From Neorhizobium sp. SHOUNA12A (GTDB taxonomy: Bacteria > Pseudomonadota > Alphaproteobacteria > Rhizobiales > Rhizobiaceae): DNA of 64,000 bases. The notes under the pieces were generated by a model, which did no database searches, was not told where the DNA came from, and saw nothing but the letters and a program-made list of their open reading frames with translations. Made by a program: the position numbers and the translations under genes. This document shows, piece by piece, positions 7,806 to 16,849 of this stretch. Position 1 is the stretch's first letter; each line of letters opens with the position of its first letter. The DNA is taken from the NCBI RefSeq assembly GCF_023006505.1, contig NZ_JALBGV010000018.1, positions 21,976 through 85,975 of the forward strand, given 5' to 3'.

Positions 7806-8185
7806 CGCTTGCGCTCCTCATTTTGTTTCGCTGCATAATCGGCTTCCGCATCACGGAAACGGCGCTTAATCAGCTCGATATCGCCCTGGGGGGTCTTGAT
7901 GCCGCGCTTTGACTTCTTCTTGAAGCAATGCAGCACATAAACGGCCGTATCAAAACGGACGGTATAAACGGCGCGGTAGGTATCGCTGTCGTGGTCTTCG
8001 ACCAACTCCACTATACCATTGCCGAGGCCCTTAAGCATCTTCGCTGATGGAGGATGTTGCCCCGTCTGTGCCAGAAACAGCTCAAAGCCAAAGGCTTCCT
8101 GCACTTTGGGCGGAAAATCCGCATAGTCTTTGCGGCTGGATGCTATCCAGAGCAGCGGTCGGGTAGGGCTGGGCAACTTTTCCAT
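7802..8185 (-). CDS. HigB/RelE-type toxin (phage Gp49-like)
   Basis: 127 residues: WIASSRKDYADFPPKVQEAFGFEL at the start, then ELVEDHDSDTYRAVYTVRFDTAVYVLHCFKKKS, the signature of the RelE/ParE superfamily members that cleave mRNA at the ribosome (COG4679 type). Basic residues run through the C-terminal half (KKKSKRGIK, KRRF) as expected. First gene of the pair; the start lies 9 bases from the operator palindrome. The frame is intact, so the pair may be functional. Confidence 0.86.
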   Translation of the reverse strand: MEKLPSPTRPLLWIASSRKDYADFPPKVQEAFGFELFLAQTGQHPPSAKMLKGLGNGIVELVEDHDSDTYRAVYTVRFDTAVYVLHCFKKKSKRGIKTPQGDIELIKRRFRDAEADYAAKQNEERKR

Positions 8186-8193
8186 CTACCTAT

Positions 8194-8215
8194 ATTATGA
8201 GTAAACACTCATAAT
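8194..8215. promoter_or_regulatory. Operator palindrome of the HigBA-type operon
   Basis: ATTATGAGT-AAAC-ACTCATAAT, perfect 9-bp arms, centred about 20 bases upstream of the toxin ATG. The position and symmetry fit autoregulation by the HTH antitoxin. Confidence 0.75.
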
Positions 8216-8249
8216 CCGTCAAGCCTTTTGTCATTTTTCTTTGAAAGGC

Positions 8250-8351
8250 GGTTGCATCCCATGCAACCCTGCCTGACCGGCGAGGGCCGGGGGTAGCAAC
8301 TGCAAGAGGGTTGGTGCGGCCGAAGGCGTAGCCGAGGCTCGGCCCTCTTGC
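8250..8351. other. Structured GC-rich intergenic segment with inverted repeats
   Basis: It contains GGTTGCAT-CCC-ATGCAACC (8250-8268), GCAAGAGGG/CCCTCTTGC (8302-8310 with 8343-8351) and the nested palindrome GCCGAG-G-CTCGGC (8331-8343). These could fold as a hairpin with a long arm. No transfer-origin nick consensus was recognised. It could be a small RNA, a protein-binding array or an IS end. Confidence 0.35.
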
Positions 8352-8384
8352 GGGCGCGAGGGGCGGCGCCCCTAAGCTTCTTCC

Positions 8385-8830
8385 TCAAAGGGCAAGGCAA
8401 TGCTCGCTGAACCGCAGATAAGCATCAAGGAACGGTTCGGCAAACGCCGCCTCGAACACCTCGGTGGTCGGGATGGTGACGACACGGGCCTTGCCCCCAC
8501 GTTCCGGCGGCCGAGACACTAGGTCGTGCAGCGACACCTAATGGAACCGGTCGGGCACGTCCAGGTCGAAGCACGCGAAATAAACCGAGACGTGGAAATG
8601 GGCACCATAGCGGGCGAGTTTATCGACCTCGCCCAGCTCGAAAATCAGGTGGTCGTCATAGGCGGATTTGGCTTTGACATCAAAAGCCATGCTGCCGGCA
8701 TAGGCACTGCTGGATCGGACGACGAGAGCCGGCTACTTGTTCCCCCGGCCGCTTTCGCTGGCGGAGCGATCATGCGGGGCATCATTGAGTCTGCCATCGA
8801 GTCGATATCGATTGCCGGCGGTGTCCTCAC
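8385..8830 (-). pseudogene. Broken leftward hypothetical gene with an in-frame TAG and a probable frameshift
   Basis: A coding-like frame reads MAFDVKAKSAYDDHLIFELG ... YFACFDLDVPDRFH, then TAG near 8539, then continues in the same frame (VSLHDLVSRPPERGGKARVV ... YLRFSEHCLAL) to a TGA at 8385. The upstream end shifts frame near 8720. I do not recognise the family. The quality of the reading on both sides of the TAG argues for a recently dead gene. Confidence 0.5.
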
Positions 8831-8835
8831 CGCGC

Positions 8836-9284
8836 TTTATCGGGAAAGCCATCCCCCACTGGCCGATCGAGTCCAGCAGAATCGGGAAAGGAGTACTACG
8901 GCAAGGGTTAATCGGCTCGGCTGACCTTGGGAGCGCACGAAATGGTCATGTATGATCTGCAGAGCTACGTTTACTCGAAAATCTACCCCGAAGAAGTGGG
9001 TAAGGCTGGCCGGCTTTCATTTTTCCAAAAATGGCATGTTAACTCAATTGCGTAAAATCACCGAAGGCAAGGGCGATGCAGAAACTATGCGGGCGCTCGC
9101 AGCCGGCCTGTCAGGCACGGAGGCGGAGGTTTCCGAAATAGTTTCTAGTCTGAGAGCCGCACGAGACATAATGAGCAGCCAGCGGGAAAATCTCGCGTTT
9201 GCTCATCGTTTGGACAATGTCTTGTATGGCCCTGTGCATCACATTGTTGATGCCAACACAGATCCTCGGGATGGTGCCGGTAAC
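8836..9284. other. Unassigned stretch with short coding-like fragments
   Basis: Two rightward fragments are visible: one starting at 8943 (VMYDLQSYVYSKIYPEEVG) that stops after about 37 codons, and one around 9035-9250 rich in Ala/Glu/Arg (ETMRALAAGLSGTEAEVSEI). Neither matches a family I know. This is likely debris left of the IS21 remnant. Confidence 0.3.
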
Positions 9285-9665
9285 ATACCGGATTCATCCT
9301 CGACGAACTCAACTATCTGCCATTTGCCCAGGCGGGCGGTCAGCTCCTGTTCCATCTGATCAGCAGGCTCTGCGAGCGCACATCGATCATTGTCACCACG
9401 AACCTGGCGTTCGGCGAATGGCCATCTGCCATCAGTGTTCGGCGACGCCAAAATGTCGACAGCACTTCTGGACCGTCTGGCCCCTCATTGCGAGATTGGC
9501 TAAACCGGAAACGAGTCCCCGCGCTTCGAGATCCGCTCTCAAAGCCGAAGACGATTATCACCCGCACTTGGCCTACCCTCTGCAACCCGGGTCAGCGCCG
9601 GGCAGGCCAAGCGCTGATCTAACACCACCAGGGGATTAAATTTGGATGCCGATAAGAGGTGAATT
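9285..9665 (+). mobile_element. IS21-family remnant: IstB C-terminal fragment and element end
   Basis: The frame LDELNYLPFAQAGGQLLFHLISRLCERT...VTTNLAFGEW corresponds to the Walker B, sensor and C-terminal part of IstB, the AAA+ helper ATPase of IS21 transposition. It is frameshifted near 9430-9520. After it, GGGGATTAAATTTGGATGCCGAT and GTGAATTTGGACACC look like the repeated ends common in this IS group. The 5' half is missing. It directly abuts the truncated GNAT gene at 9690. Confidence 0.65.
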
Positions 9666-9689
9666 TGGACACCAGTTGGTATCTGGCAA

Positions 9690-9917
9690 TTGTCCGGTAT
9701 TTTTGCGCGGCTGCTGCCGCGCCATCCGGTGATTCCCGTCGCCCGTGTTGGGAGGCTGGCAATCGATGTGGAATTTAGGGGAAAGCGACTTGGCGCGGCC
9801 TTGTTATGGGATGCGGCAAATCGCGCTCTGCGTCTGGAAATAGGCGTGTTCGCGCTGGCTGTCGATGCCAAGGACGAACAGACGGCGCTCACGATCTGGC
9901 CACTAGGCCCGAAATGA
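9690..9917 (+). pseudogene. Truncated GNAT acetyltransferase, TacT-like toxin remnant
   Basis: The frame PRHPVIPVARVGRLAIDVEFRGKRLGAALLWDA...FALAVDAKDEQ matches the middle of TacT-type GNAT toxins, including the acetyl-CoA-binding R/Q-x-x-G-x-G/A region (RGKRLGAAL). The N-terminal third is missing, apparently cut by the IS21 end, and the C-terminal Y-x-x-x-GF segment is lost after a frame change. TacT toxins acetylate charged tRNA and pair with an RHH antitoxin, which is not present here. Confidence 0.6.
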
Positions 9918-10068
9918 CGCACAATTGCCGAAAATCATAGAGTTCAGCTCTTCACGGCAAAGCCGCACAGGGGACGCGGGACCAGATGCGATGCGCATGC
10001 CGCGCCCTCCTTCTCGTGGAGGACGAGGGCGAGGGGCTGGGCCCGCCACAATATGGACCGTTGCCAGG

Positions 10069-10527
10069 TCAGGTTTCCTCGGCTGCCATTACCTCCATCA
10101 ACGCCAGGATCCTCGATCGAACTTGACGAGGGAGTGCGAGCGCAGTCTCAACAAGTAATTGCCCTTCTGGTGACCGAATGTATTCCCAATTTCGGTCGCT
10201 TTCCGCGCGCAAACCCATACCTTCGCTCAACGGGTCCGGCAATTCGGAAAAGAAATAGGTGAGCGGGATACCAAGGCGGCACGCCATTTGGAAAAGCGTG
10301 GACGAGCTAACGCGGTTGGCACCGGACTCGTATTTTTGTATCTGCTGAAACGACAACCCAACCGTTCCTCCGAGCATGCTTTGCGAGAGCCCTAGATCCA
10401 TTCGACGGGCGCGGATCTTTCGCCCAATCGCTTCGTCAATCGCGACAGCTTCAGGTACGCGAATTTCCAATAATCCGATGCAGGAAAATTTCGTGTCGGA
10501 TGTGCGGGCTTGTCGACGGTGCTGCAT
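10069..10527 (-). CDS. XRE-family transcriptional regulator
   Basis: 152 residues. The HTH at about 33-90 (IGRKIRARRMDLGLSQSMLGGTVGLSFQQIQKYESGANRVSSS in outline) has the QQIQKYE-x-GANRVS signature of the large rhizobial XRE group, followed by a linker (YFFSELPDP) and a helical C-terminal region. It stands alone leftwards and may bind TGCGAC-GAA-GTCGCA just upstream of its own start. No obvious neighbour target is evident; the region to its left is IS debris. Confidence 0.82.
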   Translation of the reverse strand: MQHRRQARTSDTKFSCIGLLEIRVPEAVAIDEAIGRKIRARRMDLGLSQSMLGGTVGLSFQQIQKYESGANRVSSSTLFQMACRLGIPLTYFFSELPDPLSEGMGLRAESDRNWEYIRSPEGQLLVETALALPRQVRSRILALMEVMAAEET

Positions 10528-10546
10528 TGTGAACCCCTTGCGAAGC

Positions 10547-10561
10547 TGCGACGAAGTCGCA
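10547..10561. promoter_or_regulatory. Inverted repeat upstream of the XRE gene
   Basis: TGCGAC-GAA-GTCGCA, perfect 6-bp arms, 20 bases upstream of the XRE ATG. A candidate autoregulatory site, inferred from position only. Confidence 0.4.
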
Positions 10562-10813
10562 ACATGTCTGGCGATCGGGGAGTTGGAAAGCCGTCTAGCC
10601 CCTGTAACCTTCGGTTCAAAGAACCTCTTCTATACGTTACAGGCTCCCCGACCATAGGGAATTCATCGATCGCTGCGCAAACAAGCACATCTTCGGTTGA
10701 CGGGGTTTCCACGCCCCAGGCAGCTCCGCTGCCTTCTGCCCGTATAACGGTATCAAAACGAAATTGCTAGCACTGCGTTCAATGAATGATGCCGTGCTCC
10801 GTTGAGGCGACCT

Positions 10814-11581
10814 TTAAAAAGAATGCGTGCGGCGAGCTATGGCTAATTCCGCAATCAGTGTCTCGATAATGAACTGGTGTGTAAGTGCTGCGCTGGGCAA
10901 TTCAGTTATCGCCGGCAGGACAACACTGGACACCTTATCGATGCTGGCGCTCATCTGAGAGGGGATCGTGGCGATGAATGCACCAAGCTTGCGGATGTTG
11001 CGCAGGCGCCGTAAAATGTTCGCATCGACCTCCGGTCCTAGGTACCATATGACGACGCAGGAGCCGTCAAGACGATGCGCGTCCTCGAATCCCTTCGCTG
11101 ATACGGCAAACGCCGGCAGATCGTATTCCACGAGTCGAGCAGCAAGAGCTTGAGCCGAAAACTGAGCCGTTCCTTCTCCAAGAACATAAATTCGGGATGC
11201 GCCCATCAAACCCAGCGCGAGCTTGGAGACATTCTCTTCGCGAAGATATGACCGGCTTTCTTCCAGAGCCTGAACGAATCGATCGCCAACCTTCACGGAA
11301 CCTGATGTCTCCTGGAGCAATCGCGATTGTGCCTCAAGTTCGCTCGCGAGTGCGATCTTGAGTTCCAGGAGGCTTTGAAAACCGATCTCACGGTAGAACC
11401 TGATCACCGTCGCTGACCCGACTTTGCAGGCCTGGGCGATTTCGCGAACCGACTGGGTGAGCACCAGGCTAGGACGAGCGTTGACATAGGATCCGACCTT
11501 CGCGAGTGCTGGCGGAAAAATCGAGAGTCGCGTTCTGATCCTGGATGAGACCGGAAGTTTCAGTGCCATTATCCTGATCAT
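10814..11581 (-). CDS. MurR/RpiR-family regulator (HTH_6 plus SIS sugar-phosphate domain)
   Basis: 255 residues. The N-terminal HTH (about 35-80: LTQSVREIAQACKVGSATVIRFYREIGF) is followed by a SIS domain (about 110-240; SRIYVLGEGTAQFSAQALAARL) that in this family senses a phosphosugar. It is divergent from the ABC-transporter operon starting at 11874, the usual arrangement for a local regulator. The ligand is probably a phosphorylated sugar or polyol derived from the imported compound. Two ATGs are close together (11581 and 11569); either could be used. Confidence 0.85.
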   Translation of the reverse strand: MIRIMALKLPVSSRIRTRLSIFPPALAKVGSYVNARPSLVLTQSVREIAQACKVGSATVIRFYREIGFQSLLELKIALASELEAQSRLLQETSGSVKVGDRFVQALEESRSYLREENVSKLALGLMGASRIYVLGEGTAQFSAQALAARLVEYDLPAFAVSAKGFEDAHRLDGSCVVIWYLGPEVDANILRRLRNIRKLGAFIATIPSQMSASIDKVSSVVLPAITELPSAALTHQFIIETLIAELAIARRTHSF

Positions 11582-11873
11582 ACTCCGAAGGAAGCTTCGT
11601 AAAGCGAATCGCGCAAAAATTTTTCTGCAAGTTTCTCACGTTAAACCTCCAATTGCATTCCCCCAATTTTAACATCGAGTTTTCTTTTTTTACGGGAGAA
11701 TCGCGGGGTGAAATTAGAACTGATGCAGAACATCTGGAGGCTCGCGATCGCCCACTGAGACTGGGTTTTTCATTGAAATCAGGCGCTTGTTGCTGTGACC
11801 CACTTGTCATAAAAGTGGAACCATGATCCACTATAGATGGAACACGCGGACCATACTTATGAGGAGGGAAGAG
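11582..11873. promoter_or_regulatory. Divergent promoter region, RpiR regulator / ABC-transporter operon
   Basis: The region is AT-rich next to the regulator. It contains the inverted repeat CCACTT-GTCATAA-AAGTGG (11800-11818), whose centre TTGTCATAAA (11804-11813) also occurs in the inverted repeat upstream of the second RpiR-linked operon (47359-47368). GAGGAGGG at 11861-11868 is the ribosome-binding site for the GTG at 11874. Confidence 0.5.
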
Positions 11874-13019
11874 GTGACCGACATCGACAACGCGGCGATA
11901 GACGCCACGGGACTAACCAAGCAGTTCGGTGGCCACCGGGTCCTTGGACCCGTCGATCTTTCAGTGCGACCAGGGGAATTTTTAACGCTGGTGGGGCCAT
12001 CGGGATGCGGCAAGTCAACGCTTCTGCGTTTGATCGCCGGTCTGGAAACAGCTTCCGAGGGCTCTATCCGCATCGCCGGTCGGATCGTCACCGATGCACC
12101 GCCCAGAGCGCGCGACGTGGCAATGGTATTCCAGAACTACGCGCTCTACCCCCATCTTACAGTCGCGCAGAACATCGCCGTGCCGCTGCGCATGCGGCGT
12201 CTGTCATTGCCTCAACGACTGCCGGTTGTCGGTCCCTTGCTACCGCGGAGTGCCGCAACGCTCTCCCAGATCAACGATGACGTCGAGCAGACGGCGAAGT
12301 CCTTGGGCATTGGGCACCTCTTGTCACGCAAGCCCGCTCAGCTTTCCGGTGGCCAGCGTCAACGCGTGGCGCTTGGTCGCGCTATTGTCAGGAAGCCTCG
12401 CGTCTTTCTTCTCGACGAGCCGCTGTCAAATCTCGACGCTCAACTGCGTGTTCAAATGCGGAGCGAGCTCGTGCAGCTTCATCGTCGCCTGCGGGTCACA
12501 CTGATCTACGTGACCCATGATCAGGCCGAAGCGATGACGATGTCGAGCCGTATCGCCGTGATGTTCGCAGGCGAAATCCTTCAGATCGGCACACCTGAAG
12601 CAGTTTACGATGATCCGGACCACCTGAAGGTGGCAAGCTTCATATCGAATCCCGGACTCAACACGCTCCCGTTTATCGCCATCGCAAACACCCAGCTGGG
12701 TTGTCAACTCGGTGCAATGGCCAGCGCATCCCCGGATTGTACTATCGCGTTCCGCCCCGAGGCTTGCGCCACCGTCTCATCAGGCGAACAGTCGGACCTG
12801 TCCGGCAGGCTGATCTTCTGTGAAAGGTTCGGTGCGGAGGCCTTCGCACATATTGCAGTGGACTATGCCGAACATCCGATCATCGCTCGGGTCGAGCCCG
12901 GAAACGCGGCCCGAATGAGCTGCGACCAGCTTGTACACCTTAGTCTCGACGTTTCGAAACTCTTTTTGTTCGGCTCGGACGGGTCGCGATTGAGACATCA
13001 GCGGAGGGCGGCGGCATGA
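11874..13019 (+). CDS. ABC transporter ATP-binding protein, UgpC/MalK type
   Basis: About 381 residues from the GTG at 11874, chosen because GAGGAGGG lies at the right distance; in-frame ATGs at 11823 and 11859 have no such site. Walker A GPSGCGKST (about 41-49), Q-loop in VFQNYALYPH, signature LSGGQRQR, Walker B with DEPLSNLD, H-loop THDQ, and a C-terminal OB-like regulatory domain. An unusual insertion of about 25 residues (after PLRMRRLS) lies between Q-loop and signature. It energises the import complex with the two permeases that follow; the stop overlaps the next start (ATGA). Confidence 0.92.
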   Translation: MTDIDNAAIDATGLTKQFGGHRVLGPVDLSVRPGEFLTLVGPSGCGKSTLLRLIAGLETASEGSIRIAGRIVTDAPPRARDVAMVFQNYALYPHLTVAQNIAVPLRMRRLSLPQRLPVVGPLLPRSAATLSQINDDVEQTAKSLGIGHLLSRKPAQLSGGQRQRVALGRAIVRKPRVFLLDEPLSNLDAQLRVQMRSELVQLHRRLRVTLIYVTHDQAEAMTMSSRIAVMFAGEILQIGTPEAVYDDPDHLKVASFISNPGLNTLPFIAIANTQLGCQLGAMASASPDCTIAFRPEACATVSSGEQSDLSGRLIFCERFGAEAFAHIAVDYAEHPIIARVEPGNAARMSCDQLVHLSLDVSKLFLFGSDGSRLRHQRRAAA

Positions 13020-13918
13020 CGATGACGTCGACGTTCGACAGGCCGGTACGACAATATAATTTTGGGACGATGTCGTTGCTGGTTTTTCCTGCAACCGCGC
13101 TCCTGTTGGCCTTTCTTGTGCTCCCCACGGCAGTCGTCGTAGTTTTATCCTTCACCGATTACGAGCTCGGAATGGATGGACTCCGCTATATCGGGCTAAG
13201 CAATTATTCCGACATGTTAGCCGATCGGGTTTTCTGGCAGTCGGTCCGTAACACCGCGTTATACGTCGCGCTGGTCGTTCCCGGCTCCATTTTCACGGCT
13301 CTTGCTGTGGCGCTGTTAATTGAACGCCGGCGCGCTTTAACCCGGTTCTACAAAGTCGCGTTTTTCCTACCGGTCACGGCGACGTTGGTCGCTATGGCGA
13401 CGGTCTGGGAGTTCATTCTGCATCCGAGCATCGGTCTTGCCAATCATCTGCTCAAAGTGCTCGGGGTCGATCCGGTCCGCTTCTTGTCTGATCCGGACTG
13501 GGCGATCGTTTCGCTGGCAGTTATCGGTATCTGGCAGTCGATAGGTTTCAACATGGTTCTCTTCCTCGCCGGATTGAGCTCAATTCCGAAGGAAATAGAC
13601 GAGGCCGCCGCCCTCGACGGTGCGGCCGGCGGCATTGACAGGTTTTTGATCGTGACTTGGCCTTTGCTCGGTCCGACGACGTTGTTCGTAACCATTACAA
13701 CCGCGATCAATGCGATGCGGGTGTTCGAATCCGTTGCGGTTATCACTCAGGGCGGTCCCAACAAAGCGACAGAGGTCATCCTGTATTCAATCTACCTGGA
13801 GGCCTTCCAGTATTTTCGCACTGGCTACGCGTCCGCGCTGACCGTTGTCTTTCTGCTCGTCACCGTCAGTCTCATCATCCTGCAGATGCGTGTGGCAGAT
13901 CGAAAGGTGCATTACTAA
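13016..13918 (+). CDS. ABC transporter permease, UgpA/MalF type
   Basis: 300 residues, six predicted membrane spans; begins with a cytosolic leader and a first span (SLLVFPATALLLAFLVLPTAVVV). The EAA loop that docks the ATPase is EAAALDGAAGGIDRFLIVTWP at about residue 195. It forms the inner-membrane channel with the next protein. It overlaps both neighbours by 1 to 4 bases, so stoichiometry is probably set by coupling. Confidence 0.92.
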   Translation: MTMTSTFDRPVRQYNFGTMSLLVFPATALLLAFLVLPTAVVVVLSFTDYELGMDGLRYIGLSNYSDMLADRVFWQSVRNTALYVALVVPGSIFTALAVALLIERRRALTRFYKVAFFLPVTATLVAMATVWEFILHPSIGLANHLLKVLGVDPVRFLSDPDWAIVSLAVIGIWQSIGFNMVLFLAGLSSIPKEIDEAAALDGAAGGIDRFLIVTWPLLGPTTLFVTITTAINAMRVFESVAVITQGGPNKATEVILYSIYLEAFQYFRTGYASALTVVFLLVTVSLIILQMRVADRKVHY

Positions 13919-14754
13919 TGGTTCGCCAATATTCGCCCGTCTCCAGCGCGCTGGCGCATCTCGTGCTCTTTTGCGGTGCGATCGTCATGCTGACACCGTT
14001 CCTTTGGATGGTCATCACATCCTTCAAAACGCCCGATGAAGTTTTCCTCGCCGAATTCCAGCTGCTTCCAACGAAGTGGGGCGGAACGGAGAACTATATT
14101 GCCGCCTTCACCGAAGCGCCGTTGCTGCGGCTGATGGTGAACGGCGCAGTTGTTTCGCTTTCGATCCTGGTGGTCCAGGTGATCATCGCGGCACCATGCG
14201 CATACGCTCTGGCAAAGATCCCGTTCCGCGGAAGCAGCGCTCTGATGGCGCTTGTGCTTCTCGGCTTGATGGTACCCATCCAGGTTCCGGCGCTGCCGAT
14301 CTATATCGCCTTCGCCTATCTCGGCTTGCTCGACAGCTACACTGCTCTGATCGCGCCGTTCTCGATATCGGTTTTCTGCATCTTCCTGCTGCGCCAGTTC
14401 TTCAAGACTTTTCCGCAAGAGATCATCGAGGCAGCGCGTCTGGACGGATATTCAGAGCTCGGCATCGTTTGGTGCATCGTTGTTCCGACAGCGCTGCCAG
14501 CAATTGCGGCCTTTTCAATCTTCTCCATCATCGCCCACTGGAACGATCTCTATTGGCCCCTCATCGTGATCACCGAGCCCAGCCTCGCCACGCCGCCGCT
14601 CGGCTTGATGATGTTCAGGCAGTCGAGCCAGGCTGGCGGAAATATTGGCGCGCTGATGGCCGCCAGCACGATCGTCATCGCGCCTCTCGTGATCGCCTTC
14701 CTTTTCGCTCAAGCCCAATTCATCCGAGGACTAACCGTCACCGGGCTAAAATAA
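13918..14754 (+). CDS. ABC transporter permease, UgpE/MalG type
   Basis: 278 residues from the ATG at 13918 that overlaps the previous stop (TAATG). Six membrane spans; the opening ends with PFLWMVITSFKTPDEVF, typical of MalG-type proteins, and the EAA loop is EAARLDGYSELGIVWCIVVP. Partner of 13016-13918. An in-frame extension upstream is open but would overlap the first permease by about 260 bases and was rejected. Confidence 0.92.
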   Translation: MVRQYSPVSSALAHLVLFCGAIVMLTPFLWMVITSFKTPDEVFLAEFQLLPTKWGGTENYIAAFTEAPLLRLMVNGAVVSLSILVVQVIIAAPCAYALAKIPFRGSSALMALVLLGLMVPIQVPALPIYIAFAYLGLLDSYTALIAPFSISVFCIFLLRQFFKTFPQEIIEAARLDGYSELGIVWCIVVPTALPAIAAFSIFSIIAHWNDLYWPLIVITEPSLATPPLGLMMFRQSSQAGGNIGALMAASTIVIAPLVIAFLFAQAQFIRGLTVTGLK

Positions 14755-14775
14755 CCCAACAAAGAGGTATAACAC

Positions 14776-16023
14776 ATGCTTTTCCGCAGCCTCATATCGC
14801 TCGCCCTTGCCTTGCCGCTGACCGCGCAGTCGGCACTCGCTCAAACCGAATTGACGGTCCAATACGCCTATCCGTCGCATCAGGCCTTCCACAGGGCCGT
14901 GGCCGACGCCTTCACGGCGAACCATCCCGGAGTGATGATCACCTTCCGTGCCGCCGCACCCGACTATGACGAAGCCCTGCAAACGGTGCTCCGCCAATCC
15001 ATCACCACGGACTTGCCTGACGTCTTTATCTCCGGCCTGCAGAAAATCCCGGACCTCGTTTCCAGAAAAATCGCTGTCCCACTGACGCCCTTCACAGCTG
15101 GCCAAGACCTGGCGGGGCTCGGTTACTCGGATCGACTTCTCTCGCTCGGTCAAGTGAACAACGTCCAATACGCGCTCGCCTATGCCACCTCCACCCCGAT
15201 CGTCTTTTTCAACACGGACCTGGTGAAGGCAGCCGGCGGCGATCCCGGCAGGCTGCCGACCGATTGGGACGGCCTGATCAAGCTCGCGCACTCGATCACA
15301 GCATTGGGCGGCGGCATCGACGGCATGTATTACGATGTGGGGACGGACGACTGGATGTTTCAGAATCTGATCTTCAATCAGGGCGGCGAGTTAATGAGCG
15401 CCGACGGCAAAGACATCGCGTTTGACGGCGCACAGGGCAAGGCCGCGATGCGGCTCTTCAAACGCTTCTTCACGGAGGGCGGGCAGAAGGCGATCGAGCA
15501 GCGCGCCGCGCGCCAGCAATTTGCGGCCGGCACGCTCGGAATCTACTTCACCTCGCCCTCCATCATCAGCACTTTCGAAAAGCAGATCGGCGGCAAGTTC
15601 GTCATGCGGACCTCAACCATGCCGCTCGCCAATCCGCAAAGGGCAGGGGTGCCGACCGGCGGCATGGCCGCCGTCATCGTCACAACCGATCACGAAAAAC
15701 AGAAAGCCGCCTGGGACTATATCAAATTCGCCAGCGGTCCGGTCGGACAGACAATCGTCGCGAAGGCCACAGGCTACATGCCGGCGAACACCAGAGCCTT
15801 GGAGGCGACCTATCTCGGTGATTTTTTCAAACAGAACCCGAACTGGGAAACCAGTTCACGTCAGATTCCGATCGCGCGCAAGTGGGCCGCGTGGCCGGGC
15901 CAGAACGGCGTCAAAATCGCTCGGAATCTCGTCGACAACATGACACGGATCGCGGGTGGGGCCGATGCCGAGGAAACCTTGGCGGCCATGGCGCGCGAGA
16001 CGCGCGCACTGCTTCCGAAGTGA
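14776..16023 (+). CDS. Periplasmic solute-binding protein of the ABC importer (family 1)
   Basis: 415 residues. The signal peptide ends at QSALA before QTELTVQYAYP; the mature protein has the two-lobed type-1 fold with VPTGGMAAVIV and WDYIKFASG near the C-terminal hinge, as in glycerol-3-phosphate and sugar binders (UgpB, MalE-like). AAAGAGG lies 9 bases before the ATG. It determines what the operon imports. The company of a phosphoesterase and a phosphatase points to a phosphorylated or phosphodiester ligand (inference). Confidence 0.9.
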   Translation: MLFRSLISLALALPLTAQSALAQTELTVQYAYPSHQAFHRAVADAFTANHPGVMITFRAAAPDYDEALQTVLRQSITTDLPDVFISGLQKIPDLVSRKIAVPLTPFTAGQDLAGLGYSDRLLSLGQVNNVQYALAYATSTPIVFFNTDLVKAAGGDPGRLPTDWDGLIKLAHSITALGGGIDGMYYDVGTDDWMFQNLIFNQGGELMSADGKDIAFDGAQGKAAMRLFKRFFTEGGQKAIEQRAARQQFAAGTLGIYFTSPSIISTFEKQIGGKFVMRTSTMPLANPQRAGVPTGGMAAVIVTTDHEKQKAAWDYIKFASGPVGQTIVAKATGYMPANTRALEATYLGDFFKQNPNWETSSRQIPIARKWAAWPGQNGVKIARNLVDNMTRIAGGADAEETLAAMARETRALLPK

Positions 16024-16038
16024 CGCGGAGATTCCCCA

Positions 16039-16827
16039 TTGATTATCGCCCATGTCACCGATCCCCACCTCGTTGGACCGGACGAGACACTGTTTGGGAT
16101 CGATCCGATGCGTCGATTGGATCACGTGTTTAGAAGAATCGAGCGAGATTATTCCGACGCGCGCCTCTGTGTGATCAGCGGCGACCTCGCCGACCGCGCC
16201 CAAGCCCAAGCCTACACGATGCTGCGGGAAAGGTTGGCGACCTTTCCCGTCCCCACGCGGCTGATGCTCGGCAATCACGACGACCGGGCCAGCTTTCGGT
16301 CGGTCTTCAGTGACACGGCAACCGATGCGCACGGGTTCATCCAGAATTTCGACGATATCGGCGGTGCGCGTTTCATTTACCTGGACACGCTGGCGCCAGG
16401 CTCATCGCAGGGCCGGCTCTGCGAAAACCGCTTGTCGTGGCTGGCCGACACACTGGCGGACGCCGCCGACAAGGACGTCGCGATCTTCACGCATTACCCC
16501 TTCCGCGGCGTTGGCTTGCCGCATTTCGAGGGGATGCTCCTCAGCAATCCCGATGCCGTCATGTCACTTCTTAAGGCGCACGGGCGGGTCAGGCACATTT
16601 TTTGCGGACACGTCCATGTCTCCATGTCGGGACAGTGGGACGGAATACCATTCACCACCTCCGCCGGCACGGCTCACCACATCCTGCCGGACTTTTCCAG
16701 CCGCGACGCGCGCTTCGTCGCCATGACGCCCCAATTCGATATCGCGACTCTCGACAGAAACAGCTTCCGCGTCACGCGTGTGGAGGCCGAGGAATGGCCG
16801 GTCCTTGCGATATCGGGCGGCGTTTGA
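16039..16827 (+). CDS. Calcineurin-like metallophosphoesterase, GpdQ/CpdA type
   Basis: 262 residues, cytosolic. All metal motifs of the binuclear family are present: D8-x-H10 (TDPH), GDLAD (48-52), GNHD (78-81), THYPF and GHVH near 190. GpdQ-type members hydrolyse glycerophosphodiesters and CpdA-type members cyclic nucleotides. The start is a TTG at 16039; no ATG is available nearby, and TTG gives the family's normal MIIAHVTDPH opening. Within a UgpABCE-like operon it probably cleaves an imported phosphodiester. The family is clear, the substrate inferred. Confidence 0.86.
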   Translation: MIIAHVTDPHLVGPDETLFGIDPMRRLDHVFRRIERDYSDARLCVISGDLADRAQAQAYTMLRERLATFPVPTRLMLGNHDDRASFRSVFSDTATDAHGFIQNFDDIGGARFIYLDTLAPGSSQGRLCENRLSWLADTLADAADKDVAIFTHYPFRGVGLPHFEGMLLSNPDAVMSLLKAHGRVRHIFCGHVHVSMSGQWDGIPFTTSAGTAHHILPDFSSRDARFVAMTPQFDIATLDRNSFRVTRVEAEEWPVLAISGGV

Positions 16828-16849
16828 AGGCTCCACCAGGAACGATCCC

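Noticed and set aside
8250..8351. Origin of transfer (oriT)
   Set aside because: Inverted repeats are present, but no relaxase nick consensus was recognised and no relaxase or mob gene is in the window.
14076..14969. A 297-codon rightward open frame across the second permease
   Set aside because: Arg/His-rich shadow in another frame of the permease and binding-protein genes.
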